NCBI GenBank assembly: GCA_009778595.1
Contig: WRJI01000010.1
Location: 1 to 48,895, forward strand
DNA length: 48,895 bases
Origin: Peptococcaceae bacterium
GTDB taxonomy: Bacteria > Bacillota > Desulfitobacteriia > Desulfitobacteriales > Syntrophobotulaceae
Direction of reading: 5' to 3'
Below the pieces are notes generated by a model, which ran no database searches, was not told the origin of the DNA, and worked only from the letters and a program-made list of their open reading frames with translations. Below are positions 35,863 to 44,952 of this stretch, one piece after another; the stretch's first letter is position 1; every line of letters begins with the position of its first letter. The position numbers and the translations under genes were made by a program.

Positions 35863-38029
35863 CAAAAATCAGGCATATCACCATCCCCATACCCGTGGGT
35901 AAAACGATAGACACCAATGTCCACTTCAGGCTTTGGGTTTCCTTCTTTATGGTGAGACAAGTTGTCGAACAAGGCCAATGCATCAATGAGAATAGCATGA
36001 CACAAACAGCGGTCGTCCAAGTCCAGCCGTTATCCACAAGCAATTGTTTAAGCACGGAGAGGTTATCCAGATCCATGATATTCCCTTGGGCCATATAAGC
36101 CATAATCATGATTGGGATGACAATTTCGTTGGCGGGAAACCCCAGAATAAAGGCTAACAGAATGACACCATCCATGCCCAGCAATCGGGCAAAAGGATCC
36201 AGAAAATTTGAACAGATGATGAGGAGAGAGGTATTCTCTATGGTCATGTTGGCCAATAACCAAATAATCAGTCCTGCCGGAGCAGCCACACAAACGGCTC
36301 TTCCAAGAACGAACAAGGTTCTGTCGAACACCGAGCGAACAAGGACTTTACCGAGTTGGGGTTTGCGGTAGGGAGGCAGCTCAAGCGTAAAAGAGGAAGG
36401 CGCTCCTTTCAGAACGGTTTTTGATAACAGCTTCGATGCCAGAAAGGTCATGCTTATGCCTAACACAATCATGCCGGTTAAAAGAACTGCAGAGAGCAGT
36501 GAATTGCGGAGAGCACCTATCCCGCTTGCGCCCATCTCTCCGGATCCGGCGATCACACCGATGAAAAACATAGACGCGATAGCGATCAAGGTGGGGAACC
36601 GGCCGTTACAGGGCACGAAATTGTTGGTTAGTATGGCGATCAAGCGTTCCCGCGGCGAGTCGATTATGCGGCAGCCAATCACGCCGGCGGCGTTACAGCC
36701 AAACCCCATACACATAGTCAAAGCCTGTTTGCCGCAGGCGGAACATTTTTTAAACCATTTATCCAGATTAAACGCGATTCGTGGCAGGAAGCCGGCGTCC
36801 TCCAATAAGGTGAATAACGGAAAGAATATGGCCATGGGAGGTAGCATCACCGAGATCACCCAAGCCAGCACGCGATAAACCCCTAATACCAACATATCGG
36901 ACAGAACCACTGGGGCATGAATCCATTGCAAGAAGAAGAACAAGCGATCCTCCAGCCAAAATAAAAAGGTGCTGATGACTTGAGAAGGATAATTAGCACC
37001 GACGATGGTTAGCCAGAATATCCCTAACAGAGCCAGAATCATGATGGGAAACGCTGTTCGATTTCCAAGAAGAAGGTCGTCGATTCTCGAGTTCAAAGGC
37101 CGAAGAAGATTGGAAGGGTTGTTGTGTGTGTCTGTAATCATAAAGGCGTCTAAGCAGAGGCTTTCCGCGGCTTTAACGATAGAGCAGACAATATCGTCTG
37201 TGAATTCCTGATCGGAAGAAAACCTGTTTTGCAACAGCATAAGCGCAACCCAACGGCTGCTCATCCTGCCATAACTGCAGCTTTGAGGGTCTTTGCAGAG
37301 AAGCTCAGCGAAGGGTTCCAAAGCAGACAGAGCGGATTCAATATAGTCTGGGTAATCAATTTTGTAGGGTCGGCGCGAGTCGTCTGTCGCTTCAGAGTCG
37401 TCGGCGTTGCTTGTCACAAGATTCCCGGAAAGAAGACCAACGGTATCCATTAAGGTGTCAAGGCCCTCCCGGTTTCTCGCCGTGGTGCCGATAACGGGAA
37501 CCCCAAGTTTTGCAGACAGAGCCGTCAGATTGATGTTGATATTTTTCTTTTTTGCCTCATCCATGAGGTTGACACAAACGATGACGCGATCTGTGATTTC
37601 TAGAGTTTGGAGGACAAGATTCAAACCACGCTCCATACAAGCTGCGTCGCATACGACCACAACTGCGTCAGCACCGCCGAAACAGATGAAATCCCGCGCC
37701 GCCTCTTCCTCCGCTGAACGCGTCAGCAAAGAATAGCAACCCGGCAGGTCGACAATAACATAGTCCTTCTGTTTGTGACTGCAGCGCCCTTGAGCGACAG
37801 TTACCGTTTTGCCCGGCCAGTTTCCCGTATGTTGACGCAACCCTGTTAACTCATTGAAGAGCGTACTTTTGCCCACGTTGGGATTCCCCGCTAACGCGAT
37901 GACTTTATCAGAAGCACAGGTTTTCTTGACTAAAAAGTCCGTGTCACCGGCGTTTAAGCCTACGGATTGTCTGTTCAAGCCCAAAACGATGTCCTTTCTG
38001 CCCGGTATTCGGGGTTTGGAATCCCGCAT
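35834..38029 (-). CDS. feoB: Ferrous iron transporter FeoB
   Basis: 731 residues; takes up Fe2+ across the inner membrane. The N-terminal G domain has GNPNVGKST near 48, GNWPGKTV, DLPGCYSL and NLMDEA. The membrane part has two Gate motifs (MGFGCNAAGV and nearby PCNGRFPT; GFPANEIVIP) and about ten helices. The start ATG lies within feoA and follows AAAGG; the two genes overlap by 55 bp. A disordered stretch with DDSEATDDSRR separates the GTPase from the membrane domain. No separate FeoC was found. Confidence 0.95.
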   Translation of the reverse strand: MRDSKPRIPGRKDIVLGLNRQSVGLNAGDTDFLVKKTCASDKVIALAGNPNVGKSTLFNELTGLRQHTGNWPGKTVTVAQGRCSHKQKDYVIVDLPGCYSLLTRSAEEEAARDFICFGGADAVVVVCDAACMERGLNLVLQTLEITDRVIVCVNLMDEAKKKNININLTALSAKLGVPVIGTTARNREGLDTLMDTVGLLSGNLVTSNADDSEATDDSRRPYKIDYPDYIESALSALEPFAELLCKDPQSCSYGRMSSRWVALMLLQNRFSSDQEFTDDIVCSIVKAAESLCLDAFMITDTHNNPSNLLRPLNSRIDDLLLGNRTAFPIMILALLGIFWLTIVGANYPSQVISTFLFWLEDRLFFFLQWIHAPVVLSDMLVLGVYRVLAWVISVMLPPMAIFFPLFTLLEDAGFLPRIAFNLDKWFKKCSACGKQALTMCMGFGCNAAGVIGCRIIDSPRERLIAILTNNFVPCNGRFPTLIAIASMFFIGVIAGSGEMGASGIGALRNSLLSAVLLTGMIVLGISMTFLASKLLSKTVLKGAPSSFTLELPPYRKPQLGKVLVRSVFDRTLFVLGRAVCVAAPAGLIIWLLANMTIENTSLLIICSNFLDPFARLLGMDGVILLAFILGFPANEIVIPIMIMAYMAQGNIMDLDNLSVLKQLLVDNGWTWTTAVCVMLFSLMHWPCSTTCLTIKKETQSLKWTLVSIVLPTGMGMVICLIFATLAKSLTG

Positions 38030-38277
38030 TCAGCAGCCTTTGTGTTATACATAACATGCACACAGGAGGAATCCTCGGAGCGAAGAGCAATGACCGATCC
38101 TCGTATGTAGTAAGCGATGGGATCCCCTAGAGGGCTTTTTCTCAGGCAGGTTACGTTGGTTCCCTTGATGAGGCCAAGATCTTGCAGCCGACGACGCATA
38201 CCCCCGGTGGATGCGATATCGATAACTGTTGCCTGGCTGCCCTGGGGAAGGTCTGCCAGGTTGCTGATCTGATACAT
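37975..38277 (-). CDS. feoA: Ferrous iron transport protein FeoA
   Basis: About 100 residues from the ATG at 38275-38277, after GAAGGTGATC. SH3-like FeoA text: MRRRLQDLGLIKGTNVTCLR and SPLGDPIAYYIRGSVIALR. It precedes and overlaps feoB. No clear Fur or DtxR box was seen in the 120 bp upstream, although GATAACAATATC near 38363 is an imperfect dyad. Confidence 0.92.
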   Translation of the reverse strand: MYQISNLADLPQGSQATVIDIASTGGMRRRLQDLGLIKGTNVTCLRKSPLGDPIAYYIRGSVIALRSEDSSCVHVMYNTKAAECGIPNPEYRAERTSFWA

Positions 38278-38391
38278 ATGATCACCTTCGTGTTTATTAT
38301 TTGGTGACGACAAAAAAACCTTATACTAACTTATGCTGAGCCGTTCTAAAAAGATCCTCATGAGATAACAATATCGTCAATTAATTAGCAT
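38278..38391. other. feoA upstream region
   Basis: A TATAAG (leftwards, near 38319-38325) is the best -10 and no convincing -35 is present. The imperfect dyad GATAACAATATC lies upstream. No gene is present. Confidence 0.35.
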
Positions 38392-38426
38392 GAAAACCCC
38401 CGCAAGCCGCGGAAGGCTTGCGGGGG
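38392..38426 (-). terminator. Terminator of the cupin gene
   Basis: CCCCCGCAAGCC, 6-nt loop, GGCTTGCGGGGG, followed leftwards by TTTTCA: a perfect 12-bp stem with a T-run, 48 bp after the cupin stop. Confidence 0.85.
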
Positions 38427-38473
38427 TGGAACTCAGTGAAACGGAGCAACCTGACCGAGATCGGATTGCGGCG

Positions 38474-39103
38474 TTACCTTTCTGCGGCTATGGCATCGGC
38501 TTTTCTCATATGAACCGTGCCCCAAGGATGATGAGGCGGTGCGTAAATCGTGTACAGGCTCAGAGGCGTGTTCCCTGTATTAATAATGTTATGCCATGTT
38601 CCGGCAGGCACAAATATTCCGCAATTGCATCCGATGAGCTGACGGCAGCTTAAATCGTCTTTGTCTTCGCCTATCAAGATCATGCCTTGACCTCCGGCGA
38701 CACAGAAAAATTGGTCTGTATCCGGATGCACCTCAAGACCTATTTCATCGCAGACCGGAATGCACATTAGCGTTGTTTGGAGATGAGATCCTGTCCACAA
38801 AGCTGTGCGATAGTTGTGGTTTTGCAGCGAGGCCTGGTAAATATCAACACTAAAGGGACTCGGACCGTAATCCATCATGTTGATGGGGTAAGCGTAAGTA
38901 TAGGGGTTATAGGGATCGCGGGGAGCATAGCAAGGAGGCTCATGGCAGAACGGTTCGTTGCTAGGTGGCTCGCTGCGTAGCTCGATACTGCGTGACTCGC
39001 TGCTAGGGGGCTCGCTGCTAGGTGGTTCGCTATTCGTCGGCTCGTAACACGGTGGTTCAGTTTGAGCTTTTTCAAAATCAGAACGCTCGTCAAGATTATA
39101 CAT
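38474..39103 (-). CDS. Cupin domain protein with Pro/Ser/Glu-rich N-terminus
   Basis: About 209 residues from the ATG at 39101-39103, following AAAGGGGACACACA. Residues about 15-70 are a repeated SEPPSS/NEPP segment encoded by a 15-bp-type DNA repeat (about 38945-39055). The C-terminal half is a cupin: LEVHPDTDQFFCVAGGQG, then VPAGTWHNIINTG, carrying the conserved Glu/Asp/His pattern of the metal-binding barrel (one expected His is replaced). The enzyme or carrier role is unknown. It resembles sporulation/coat-associated cupins, but that is only an impression. Confidence 0.75.
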   Translation of the reverse strand: MYNLDERSDFEKAQTEPPCYEPTNSEPPSSEPPSSESRSIELRSEPPSNEPFCHEPPCYAPRDPYNPYTYAYPINMMDYGPSPFSVDIYQASLQNHNYRTALWTGSHLQTTLMCIPVCDEIGLEVHPDTDQFFCVAGGQGMILIGEDKDDLSCRQLIGCNCGIFVPAGTWHNIINTGNTPLSLYTIYAPPHHPWGTVHMRKADAIAAER

Positions 39104-39321
39104 TGTGTGTCCCCTTTCTCGTTTATGCCCAATTGCAATCAGAGGGCTAAGTGATAAACATTCTGGGATAAGTGGTGCGCGCATACTTCGTTAAGTAATG
39201 ATACCACTTGTTTGTATCAATATATGATGGGATTTGTTCTAGGTTACAGTTTCGCCGGAATGATGTAATTTTTTATGAGGATCCGGGCGAAGTATTCGTA
39301 TGACTTGAAACCCCGGGTGCG

Positions 39322-39350
39322 TTGACAGGGATCCTTCTATTTGCTATGAT
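39322..39350 (+). promoter_or_regulatory. tRNA-Pro promoter
   Basis: TTGACA (39322-39327), 17-bp spacer, TATGAT (39345-39350), 17 bp before the tRNA. The 180 bp to its left, up to the cupin start, show nothing else recognisable. Confidence 0.85.
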
Positions 39351-39367
39351 TCATTGTGATGTTTTAT

Positions 39368-39444
39368 CGGGGCGTAGCGCAGTTTGGTAGCGCGCTTGGT
39401 TCGGGACCAAGAGGCCGCAGGTTCGAATCCTGTCGCCCCGACCA
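39368..39444 (+). tRNA. tRNA-Pro(CGG)
   Basis: 77 nt with encoded CCA. Acceptor CGGGGCG pairs with CGCCCCG. The anticodon loop TTCGGGA between CTTGG and CCAAG gives anticodon CGG, reading CCG codons. The T-arm is regular. Confidence 0.97.
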
Positions 39445-39454
39445 GCCGTATGTC

Positions 39455-39482
39455 AAGCCCACGCTAAAATGGGGCTTTTTTT
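39455..39482 (+). terminator. Terminator of tRNA-Pro
   Basis: AAGCCC, about 11-nt loop, GGGCTT followed by a T-run, 10 bp after the tRNA CCA. Confidence 0.75.
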
Positions 39483-39500
39483 ACTGTCGATCGCTGAAAG

Positions 39501-39534
39501 AACCCAAGTTTCACAAGGGAAACTTGGGTTTTTT
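39501..39534. terminator. Bidirectional terminator
   Basis: AACCCAAGTTTC, 6-nt loop ACAAGG, GAAACTTGGGTT followed by TTTT: a perfect 12-bp stem between tRNA-Pro and the convergent collagen-like gene. Confidence 0.85.
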
Positions 39535-39569
39535 CCATTTTGAACCGAGAGGTTCTTATCTGAAGCGGT

Positions 39570-40427
39570 TCAGCTCATTGAAAATGACACATCATCCAAT
39601 TCGATGGTCTGCGTGCTTGACGCTGAAACAGAGAACATGATGACAGCCTCTGTCGCGCCAGCCGGTGCTTGCGTTGTTATTCCGCGATAATACCCGAATA
39701 GTCTGTTGGCATCGTTGGCATCGTATGCGGCGGTATCAATTCTGAGAGCCTCCGATTCCGTACCCGGCGGCACAATAAAAGTCACCGTCGCAACGATATT
39801 GGCATCAGTCTCTTCGCTACGGGCATAAAAAGACAGTTCATAGAAGCTGCCTTCCTGGATAGATACAGTTTGATACAGCTCGGCTCCGTCTTCCATGCTT
39901 ACGGCGGAAGCTCCGGTATGCACTTTACCCAACTGCGTGACTTCAGAAATCAGACCCGCTGTTTCTGTCTCCCACCCGACAGGGATGCCCAATAAGAACT
40001 CTTCCATGCCGCCCCCAATAAGCATTTCGCCTGACGATTGACACTCACATTCGCCTTCAGGCCCCTGAGGACCTTCAGGTCCTTCAGGCCCTTGGGGTCC
40101 TTCCGGCCCTTGAGGCCCTTGTGTGCCCTCTGAATCCAGTGTGTCCAAGAAACCCTTTAAACGTGAAACATAAATACCGCACAAGCCCACAATGACCAAC
40201 ATTACGGCATAACACACCACGAAATTCGTGCCAAACCCCACGCCGGCCAACAATGCGGGCTTCGAAATTTTATTGTTATGACTTTCCATTCCAGCCTCCT
40301 TCTTTCTTTCCGGACTCATATCCGGATACTCTTTCCCCAAATTCTCTTTGCGACAATGACAACTTTCACATGTGGCGCAGGGTTGAGAATTTTTTAGCAA
40401 CAGATTTTTTTTGCTTCTTTCGAGCAT
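39570..40427 (-). CDS. Collagen-like membrane-anchored surface protein
   Basis: About 285 residues from the ATG at 40425-40427, after AAGGAGATTATCA. The N-terminus has a Cys-rich segment (CATCESCHCRKEN), then a hydrophobic anchor (VVCYAVMLVIVGLCGIYV) near residue 75. A short collagen-like block of eight Gly-X-Y triplets such as GPQGPEGPQ follows. The C-terminal 150 residues form a beta-rich domain ending SSTQTIELDDVSFSMS, like a carbohydrate-binding or BclA-type trimer head. Collagen-like proteins of this layout commonly sit on spore or cell surfaces. Convergent with tRNA-Pro. Confidence 0.75.
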   Translation of the reverse strand: MLERSKKNLLLKNSQPCATCESCHCRKENLGKEYPDMSPERKKEAGMESHNNKISKPALLAGVGFGTNFVVCYAVMLVIVGLCGIYVSRLKGFLDTLDSEGTQGPQGPEGPQGPEGPEGPQGPEGECECQSSGEMLIGGGMEEFLLGIPVGWETETAGLISEVTQLGKVHTGASAVSMEDGAELYQTVSIQEGSFYELSFYARSEETDANIVATVTFIVPPGTESEALRIDTAAYDANDANRLFGYYRGITTQAPAGATEAVIMFSVSASSTQTIELDDVSFSMS

Positions 40428-40572
40428 TGATAATCTCCTTCCCATTAATTCCGTATCAATCAAGATATATTGCGAGGATGTTCCCCATCAACATCATTGT
40501 ATGCTCGTCTTCCTGACTTGTTCCACACTATGCGACAAAAATATTCTCGGTTAACATTCTTATAAGGGATAA
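40428..40572. other. Gap upstream of the collagen-like gene
   Basis: 145 bp, AT-rich, no gene, no clear promoter with both hexamers; a sporulation sigma factor might be used but no motif was convincing. Confidence 0.4.
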
Positions 40573-40667
40573 CTAACGCGGGCTTCGCCCGCAAGTATCC
40601 AGTATTCAGTATTCAGAATGTGGATTTTCTTGTTTTTTATTGATGTTGTTGCAACCTAAGCGACTAA
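40573..40667 (-). repeat. Modular hairpin repeat R8
   Basis: Reverse-oriented: CTAACGCGGGCTTCGCCCGC, three heptamers, T-rich core, GTTGTTGCAAC and the GCGACTAA end. 95 bp. It abuts the hbd terminator. Confidence 0.9.
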
Positions 40668-40693
40668 AAAGACGGGGGAACGCTTCCCCCGTC
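40666..40693 (-). terminator. Terminator of the hbd gene
   Basis: GACGGGGGAA, 3-nt loop, TTCCCCCGTC followed leftwards by TTTTT: a 10-bp GC-rich stem 62 bp beyond the hbd stop. Its T-run overlaps the end of repeat R8. Confidence 0.85.
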
Positions 40694-40754
40694 CATGCCG
40701 TCTTGTCCGTCCTGTGCGTCGCCAAGGTCTCTGTTACAGTCTTATCCCCGTCCC

Positions 40755-41612
40755 CTAATCATATTTATAGATCCCTTGTCCGGTCTTTCTTCCGAAATGG
40801 CCGGCCCGAACCAGCTGTACCAAGAGGGGACAAGGGCGATATTTGCTGTCGCAGGTTTCCTGATACAAGGTCTGCATCACCAGCAGCAGAGTATCCAACC
40901 CAACAAGATCCGCCAGAGCCAAGGGCCCGATGGGATGGTTGGCCCCCAGCATCATTCCGGTGTCAATGTCTTCAGCAGAGGCAATGCCTTCCGCGAAGAC
41001 GAACATAGCCTCATTGATCATAGGAACCAGGATCCGGTTGACACAAAAGAGGGGGGCTTCCTTAACCGAAATGGTTTCTTTGCCGATCTTGGCGCCCATT
41101 TCCAAAGCGATCTGGAAGGTCTCATCAGAGGTATCATAGCCTCGTACCAGTTCCAGGAGCTTCATTACCGGTACCGGGTTGAAGAAGTGCGTACCAACGA
41201 CTTTGTCGCACCGTTTTGTGACTGAGGCGATTTCAGTGATGCTCAAGCCGGAGGTGTTGGTGGCGAAAATACACGCCGGTTTACAGATTGCGTCAAGTTT
41301 GGTATAGAGATCCTTCTTGACCTCCATCTTTTCGAAAACAGCTTCAAACACCATATCAACATCTGCCAACTTCCCGTAATCGCATGTGGTTACAATGTTG
41401 CCAAGGATCTGATCAACGGTGGCTTGTTCCTTTTTTCCTTTGGCGACATCTTTAGCAAGCTGTTTGCTGATCTGTTGGTACCCCCGATTAACCGCTTCCT
41501 CGCTGATATCACAAAGGGTGACAGGGAATCCGGCGGTGGCCACAACTTGAGCAATCCCCAAGCCCATCAAGCCACTGCCAACAACACCAACGGATTTGAT
41601 ATGTTCCAACAT
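40755..41612 (-). CDS. hbd: 3-hydroxybutyryl-CoA dehydrogenase
   Basis: 285 residues. NAD-binding motif GVVGSGLMGLGIAQVVA near residue 8, catalytic region THFFNPVPVMKLLELVRG near 140 with the active His, and the C-terminal domain ending HFGRKTGQGIYKYD, all standard. It converts acetoacetyl-CoA to 3-hydroxybutyryl-CoA in butyrate-type fermentation. No other bcd/crt/etf genes are next to it. The ATG follows AAGGAGAGAACTCT. Confidence 0.93.
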   Translation of the reverse strand: MLEHIKSVGVVGSGLMGLGIAQVVATAGFPVTLCDISEEAVNRGYQQISKQLAKDVAKGKKEQATVDQILGNIVTTCDYGKLADVDMVFEAVFEKMEVKKDLYTKLDAICKPACIFATNTSGLSITEIASVTKRCDKVVGTHFFNPVPVMKLLELVRGYDTSDETFQIALEMGAKIGKETISVKEAPLFCVNRILVPMINEAMFVFAEGIASAEDIDTGMMLGANHPIGPLALADLVGLDTLLLVMQTLYQETCDSKYRPCPLLVQLVRAGHFGRKTGQGIYKYD

Positions 41613-41653
41613 AGAGTTCTCTCCTTACTGTTTTTTTGTTGCTACCCTCTTAA

Positions 41654-41682
41654 TAATTAGCAAAGATAGGACGGCTTGTCAA
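41654..41682 (-). promoter_or_regulatory. hbd promoter
   Basis: Read leftwards: TTGACA (41677-41682), 17-bp spacer, TAATTA (41654-41659). Confidence 0.7.
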
Positions 41683-41736
41683 CCTATTTCGGAAACCTAT
41701 TTCAGAAACCAATATCAGAATCCCAATCAGCCCGCA

Positions 41737-41835
41737 TTGGTACCTTTCAGACGCGAAGCGTCAAAAAACAAGAAAATCCACATTCTGAATACTGAATACT
41801 GAATACTGAATACTTGCGGGCAAAGCCCGCGTTAG
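41737..41835 (+). repeat. Modular hairpin repeat R9
   Basis: TTGGTACC edge, GACGCGAAGCGTC, A-rich core, four GAATACT heptamers in a row, hairpin GCGGGCAAAGCCCGC, GTTAG. Confidence 0.9.
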
Positions 41836-41880
41836 ACCCCATCAGCACCCAGAGCGTCCGATTATGTAATTTTTTCCCGG

Positions 41881-41909
41881 TTTACGGGAGCGTTACGCTA
41901 TCGTAGAAT
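41881..41909 (+). promoter_or_regulatory. Promoter of the ABC transporter gene
   Basis: TTTACG (41881-41886), 17-bp spacer, TAGAAT (41904-41909); moderate match. Confidence 0.5.
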
Positions 41910-41930
41910 TGGAGGGTAGGTTATTAATCG

Positions 41931-43604
41931 ATGTTGCGAGGGAATATGATTAAACGTGTCTGGAACGAATTCACAGAGAACAAATTCTATGTACTCTTCA
42001 TCTTCAGCTTCCTGTTGCAACTCATGACTTATGGATATTCGTTGATCACAGCATTTTTCTTCAGCGAAGAGTTTACGTTTGCGCGTCTGATCGAATTTAT
42101 CTTGATCCTTGTGGTTTTTTACGCGGCACAATCCATTTTTGCCGGGCTGTTGCGGGTCTACAGCGAGAAAAAAGCCCGGGTTTACCAGCGAAGCCTGCGC
42201 CGACGCTCGCTTGTAACGATATTGCATCTGCCCAGCGAAAAAATCATCGACAAAGGGATGCAGCTGATCAAAGAAATCGTCAGCGACGCGAACAATCAGC
42301 TCTATTCGATTGTGTCCGGGTATTTGACTACCGTTGTCAACATGATCGTAGGTTTGATTGTGTTGAGTGTTTCCCTTTCCCGGCAATCGATCTGGTTGTG
42401 TGTGCTGGCTCTCGGGATGATTGCCATCACCGTGCTGACCCATATACGGCTGCTGAAAAAGAAAGTGCGTCTCACCAAAGAATACATGACCCTTCACGCC
42501 GGCTACCGGGCGATGATCAGCGACACCCAAAACAACACGCTCACAATCAAAAAGCTGGGCGCGGAAGCCTATTTCGCGAAGAAACTGGACGCCGCTGCCC
42601 AGCCGGTGGATGCCAAAGGGCTGGAAAACACGGTTTATGACGTCCGTTGCAAATGGTTGTTTGATGTCTTCACATACGCGATTCTCTTTCTCATTCTCGG
42701 CAGCATCGCTCTGGAGTTGTACCGGGATCCCGGCTATGGGACCCTATTCTGGGTGGTATTTTATACCGGGATTTTTGCTCAACTCAAGGGGCAAATCTCC
42801 GCTGTGACCCAAAGTATCCAGAGCCTGGTGGATTTTCGCATATCCATGCAGCGCTATGACGACCTTATGGCTGAGTGCGACAGCGAGGAAGTCGCCCTGC
42901 TTCACAAAAAATGGCGCAACCTCACAGTCGAAAACCTCGATTTCACATACCAATCCAGCGGTCGGAGCATCCATGTGGAAACCTTTTATGTGGAACGCGG
43001 TGACCACATCTCCCTCACCGGTCCTTCCGGCAGTGGCAAAAGCACTTTTTTGTTGCTGCTCAGAGGCGAATTGGAATCCGCAAACGGCACCATATCCTAC
43101 AACACATCAAAACGCACCAGGATCGTTCCTTATATCGAAGATTGTGTATTCATTAGTCAAGCTCTCAATCTGTTCAATGATACCTTGCGGAACAACCTGT
43201 GCCTTGGTCAGGAACACAGCGACGAGAAACTCTATGAACTCTTGAGCCGGGCGGGAATGGAAGCCTGGGCCCGGAGTTTGCCCCATAAGCTTGACACCAT
43301 GATCTCTGAGAATGCCGCGAATCTCTCCGACGGGCAAAAAATGCGCATAAAAATCCTGAGGGGCATTGTCTGCGATCGGGAGATCTACATCATGGACGAG
43401 CCCTCTTCGAACTTGGATGCCGAATCCAACGAACGTATCATGAACCTGATCAACGACGATCTCGCGGACAAAACGGTTATTATCTCCACCCACGATCCCG
43501 CCCTTGTGAAGATTTGCAATAAGCATTATGTTACTGATGAAGCCGGAAATTTGACACTGTTTGTACCCACTTCGGATAGGGAGTGGCCTTTGACACTCAT
43601 CTGA
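41931..43604 (+). CDS. ABC transporter half-molecule (permease plus ATPase)
   Basis: 557 residues, or 552 if the second ATG at 41946 (after CGAGGG) is used. An N-terminal six-helix exporter membrane domain is followed by the ATPase: Walker A GPSGSGKST near 367, Q-loop VFISQ, signature NLSDGQKMRI (Asp where LSGGQ is usual), Walker B EIYIMDEPSS and H-loop STHDP. As a half-transporter it must dimerise. The substrate is unknown. It stands alone with a moderate promoter, and its last 8 bp overlap the convergent transglutaminase-like gene. Confidence 0.88.
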   Translation: MLRGNMIKRVWNEFTENKFYVLFIFSFLLQLMTYGYSLITAFFFSEEFTFARLIEFILILVVFYAAQSIFAGLLRVYSEKKARVYQRSLRRRSLVTILHLPSEKIIDKGMQLIKEIVSDANNQLYSIVSGYLTTVVNMIVGLIVLSVSLSRQSIWLCVLALGMIAITVLTHIRLLKKKVRLTKEYMTLHAGYRAMISDTQNNTLTIKKLGAEAYFAKKLDAAAQPVDAKGLENTVYDVRCKWLFDVFTYAILFLILGSIALELYRDPGYGTLFWVVFYTGIFAQLKGQISAVTQSIQSLVDFRISMQRYDDLMAECDSEEVALLHKKWRNLTVENLDFTYQSSGRSIHVETFYVERGDHISLTGPSGSGKSTFLLLLRGELESANGTISYNTSKRTRIVPYIEDCVFISQALNLFNDTLRNNLCLGQEHSDEKLYELLSRAGMEAWARSLPHKLDTMISENAANLSDGQKMRIKILRGIVCDREIYIMDEPSSNLDAESNERIMNLINDDLADKTVIISTHDPALVKICNKHYVTDEAGNLTLFVPTSDREWPLTLI

Positions 43605-44607
43605 ATCGTAACGGATCCAGATGTTTCGGCAGCATAACGCGCCCGGATGATAAAAACTCTATAGAAATATCAAAATACTTCCTATAGGCGTCGTTGGCCT
43701 CATAGGAAGTGTCTATAATAATCCAGCGGCCGTCGATAAAGGCCTCGTTCCAGACATGATTGCCTTTGTCGGCGGCAATTAATTCTTCAGTCCAAACTTC
43801 CTGGGCCGACGTGTCCAGAAGGTACCCTGTAACCAATTTTGTCGGCACATTAACGGCACGGAGCAAAGCGGCGGTAAGAGAGGCGTAGTCTATGCAGACA
43901 CCTCTGCCGGAAGCCAAGGTTTCCAGCGCGGATTTCTCAACATAGATTCCGCTGTAGAGCGCGTCGTAATCATACTGAATGTTTTGAGAGACCCAGTCGT
44001 AGACGGTCTTGGCCTTATCATAATCCGAAGTAGCTCCTGAGGTAATAGACATGGCGTGTTGGATAAGCCTATCCTCGTCGCTTTCCACCTTTGCGGAAGG
44101 TTTGGTATATGGCGCCAGAGCCGCGATGTCAACAACGTTGGCGGCAAAAATCTCCCGGTTCTTTGTTAACGGAAGGGGTTCAATAAACACGGCGGAAGAA
44201 TCACGAATCTCAATTTGCAGTGATTGTCCACAGATGTAACCGGCATAAGACGAATATCGCGCTGACCCGTAGTAGATTTCAACAGTATACAGTCCGTTGG
44301 GAACGTTGCGCAAAGAGATACGGACGTCGCGTCCTTCTTTTCTCTTGGTTTTGAATGTCTGCATCGGGATACTTTTGTGATCATCAGAGAGAAACAAGAG
44401 AATATATTTGAAATTATCGGATTTTGGAAGATCCCGCAGGAGAAGAGTCTTTCCGGAGATTAAGAACGTTGTCATTTCCTCAGGATCCTTATAAAGAGAA
44501 AAACGATCAGAATAATCGGCGGCGGTGTTTGCATGGATCCGCGAAGAGGCGACCCAAAGACCGGTGAACAGGAGAAGTATTATTAATGAAAAGATTCCCT
44601 TGTTCAT
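43597..44607 (-). CDS. Secreted transglutaminase-like protein
   Basis: About 336 residues from the ATG at 44605-44607, after CAGGAGGACCGAGTC. A signal peptide (FSLIILLLFTGLWVAS) is followed by an all-beta region and a transglutaminase/protease-like core in the C-terminal half: GRGVCIDYASLTAALLRAV with the catalytic Cys, GNHVWNEAFIDG with the His and IIIDTSYE with the Asp. The complete triad suggests activity, probably as a wall-side protease or crosslinker. Convergent with the ABC gene, 8-bp overlap. Confidence 0.85.
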   Translation of the reverse strand: MNKGIFSLIILLLFTGLWVASSRIHANTAADYSDRFSLYKDPEEMTTFLISGKTLLLRDLPKSDNFKYILLFLSDDHKSIPMQTFKTKRKEGRDVRISLRNVPNGLYTVEIYYGSARYSSYAGYICGQSLQIEIRDSSAVFIEPLPLTKNREIFAANVVDIAALAPYTKPSAKVESDEDRLIQHAMSITSGATSDYDKAKTVYDWVSQNIQYDYDALYSGIYVEKSALETLASGRGVCIDYASLTAALLRAVNVPTKLVTGYLLDTSAQEVWTEELIAADKGNHVWNEAFIDGRWIIIDTSYEANDAYRKYFDISIEFLSSGRVMLPKHLDPLRFR

Positions 44608-44681
44608 GACTCGGTCCTCCTGACGAATCTCAAGTATCACAGTATCTTGACCTAAATTTCAGCGGACGGCGACAAGTATCA

Positions 44682-44783
44682 ATAGTACCTTACAAACGCG
44701 AAGCGTCAATAAAAAACAAGAAAATCCACATTCTGAATCCTGAATCCTGGATCCTGAATACTTGCGGTCGAAGACCGCATTAG
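44682..44783 (+). repeat. Modular hairpin repeat R10
   Basis: TAGTACC edge, AACGCGAAGCGTC (first pair lost), A-rich core, four heptamers including GGATCCT, hairpin GCGGTCGAAGACCGC and ATTAG. Confidence 0.9.
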
Positions 44784-44851
44784 TGAGAGTATACGACAAA
44801 AACAATATGAAATCAACGATAAATAAATGACAATAAAACCTTTGGTTTCCG

Positions 44852-44952
44852 TTAGTAACTTAAAGACGCGAAGCATCAATAAAAACAAGAAAATCCACAT
44901 TCTGAATACTGAATACTGAATACTGGATACTTGCGGGCAGAGCCCGCGTTAG
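44852..44952 (+). repeat. Modular hairpin repeat R11
   Basis: TTAGTAAC edge, GACGCGAAGCATC (last arm with one mismatch), A-rich core one A shorter, four heptamers, hairpin GCGGGCAGAGCCCGC, GTTAG. Its terminal TTA, read on the minus strand, is the stop codon of the gene to its right. Confidence 0.9.
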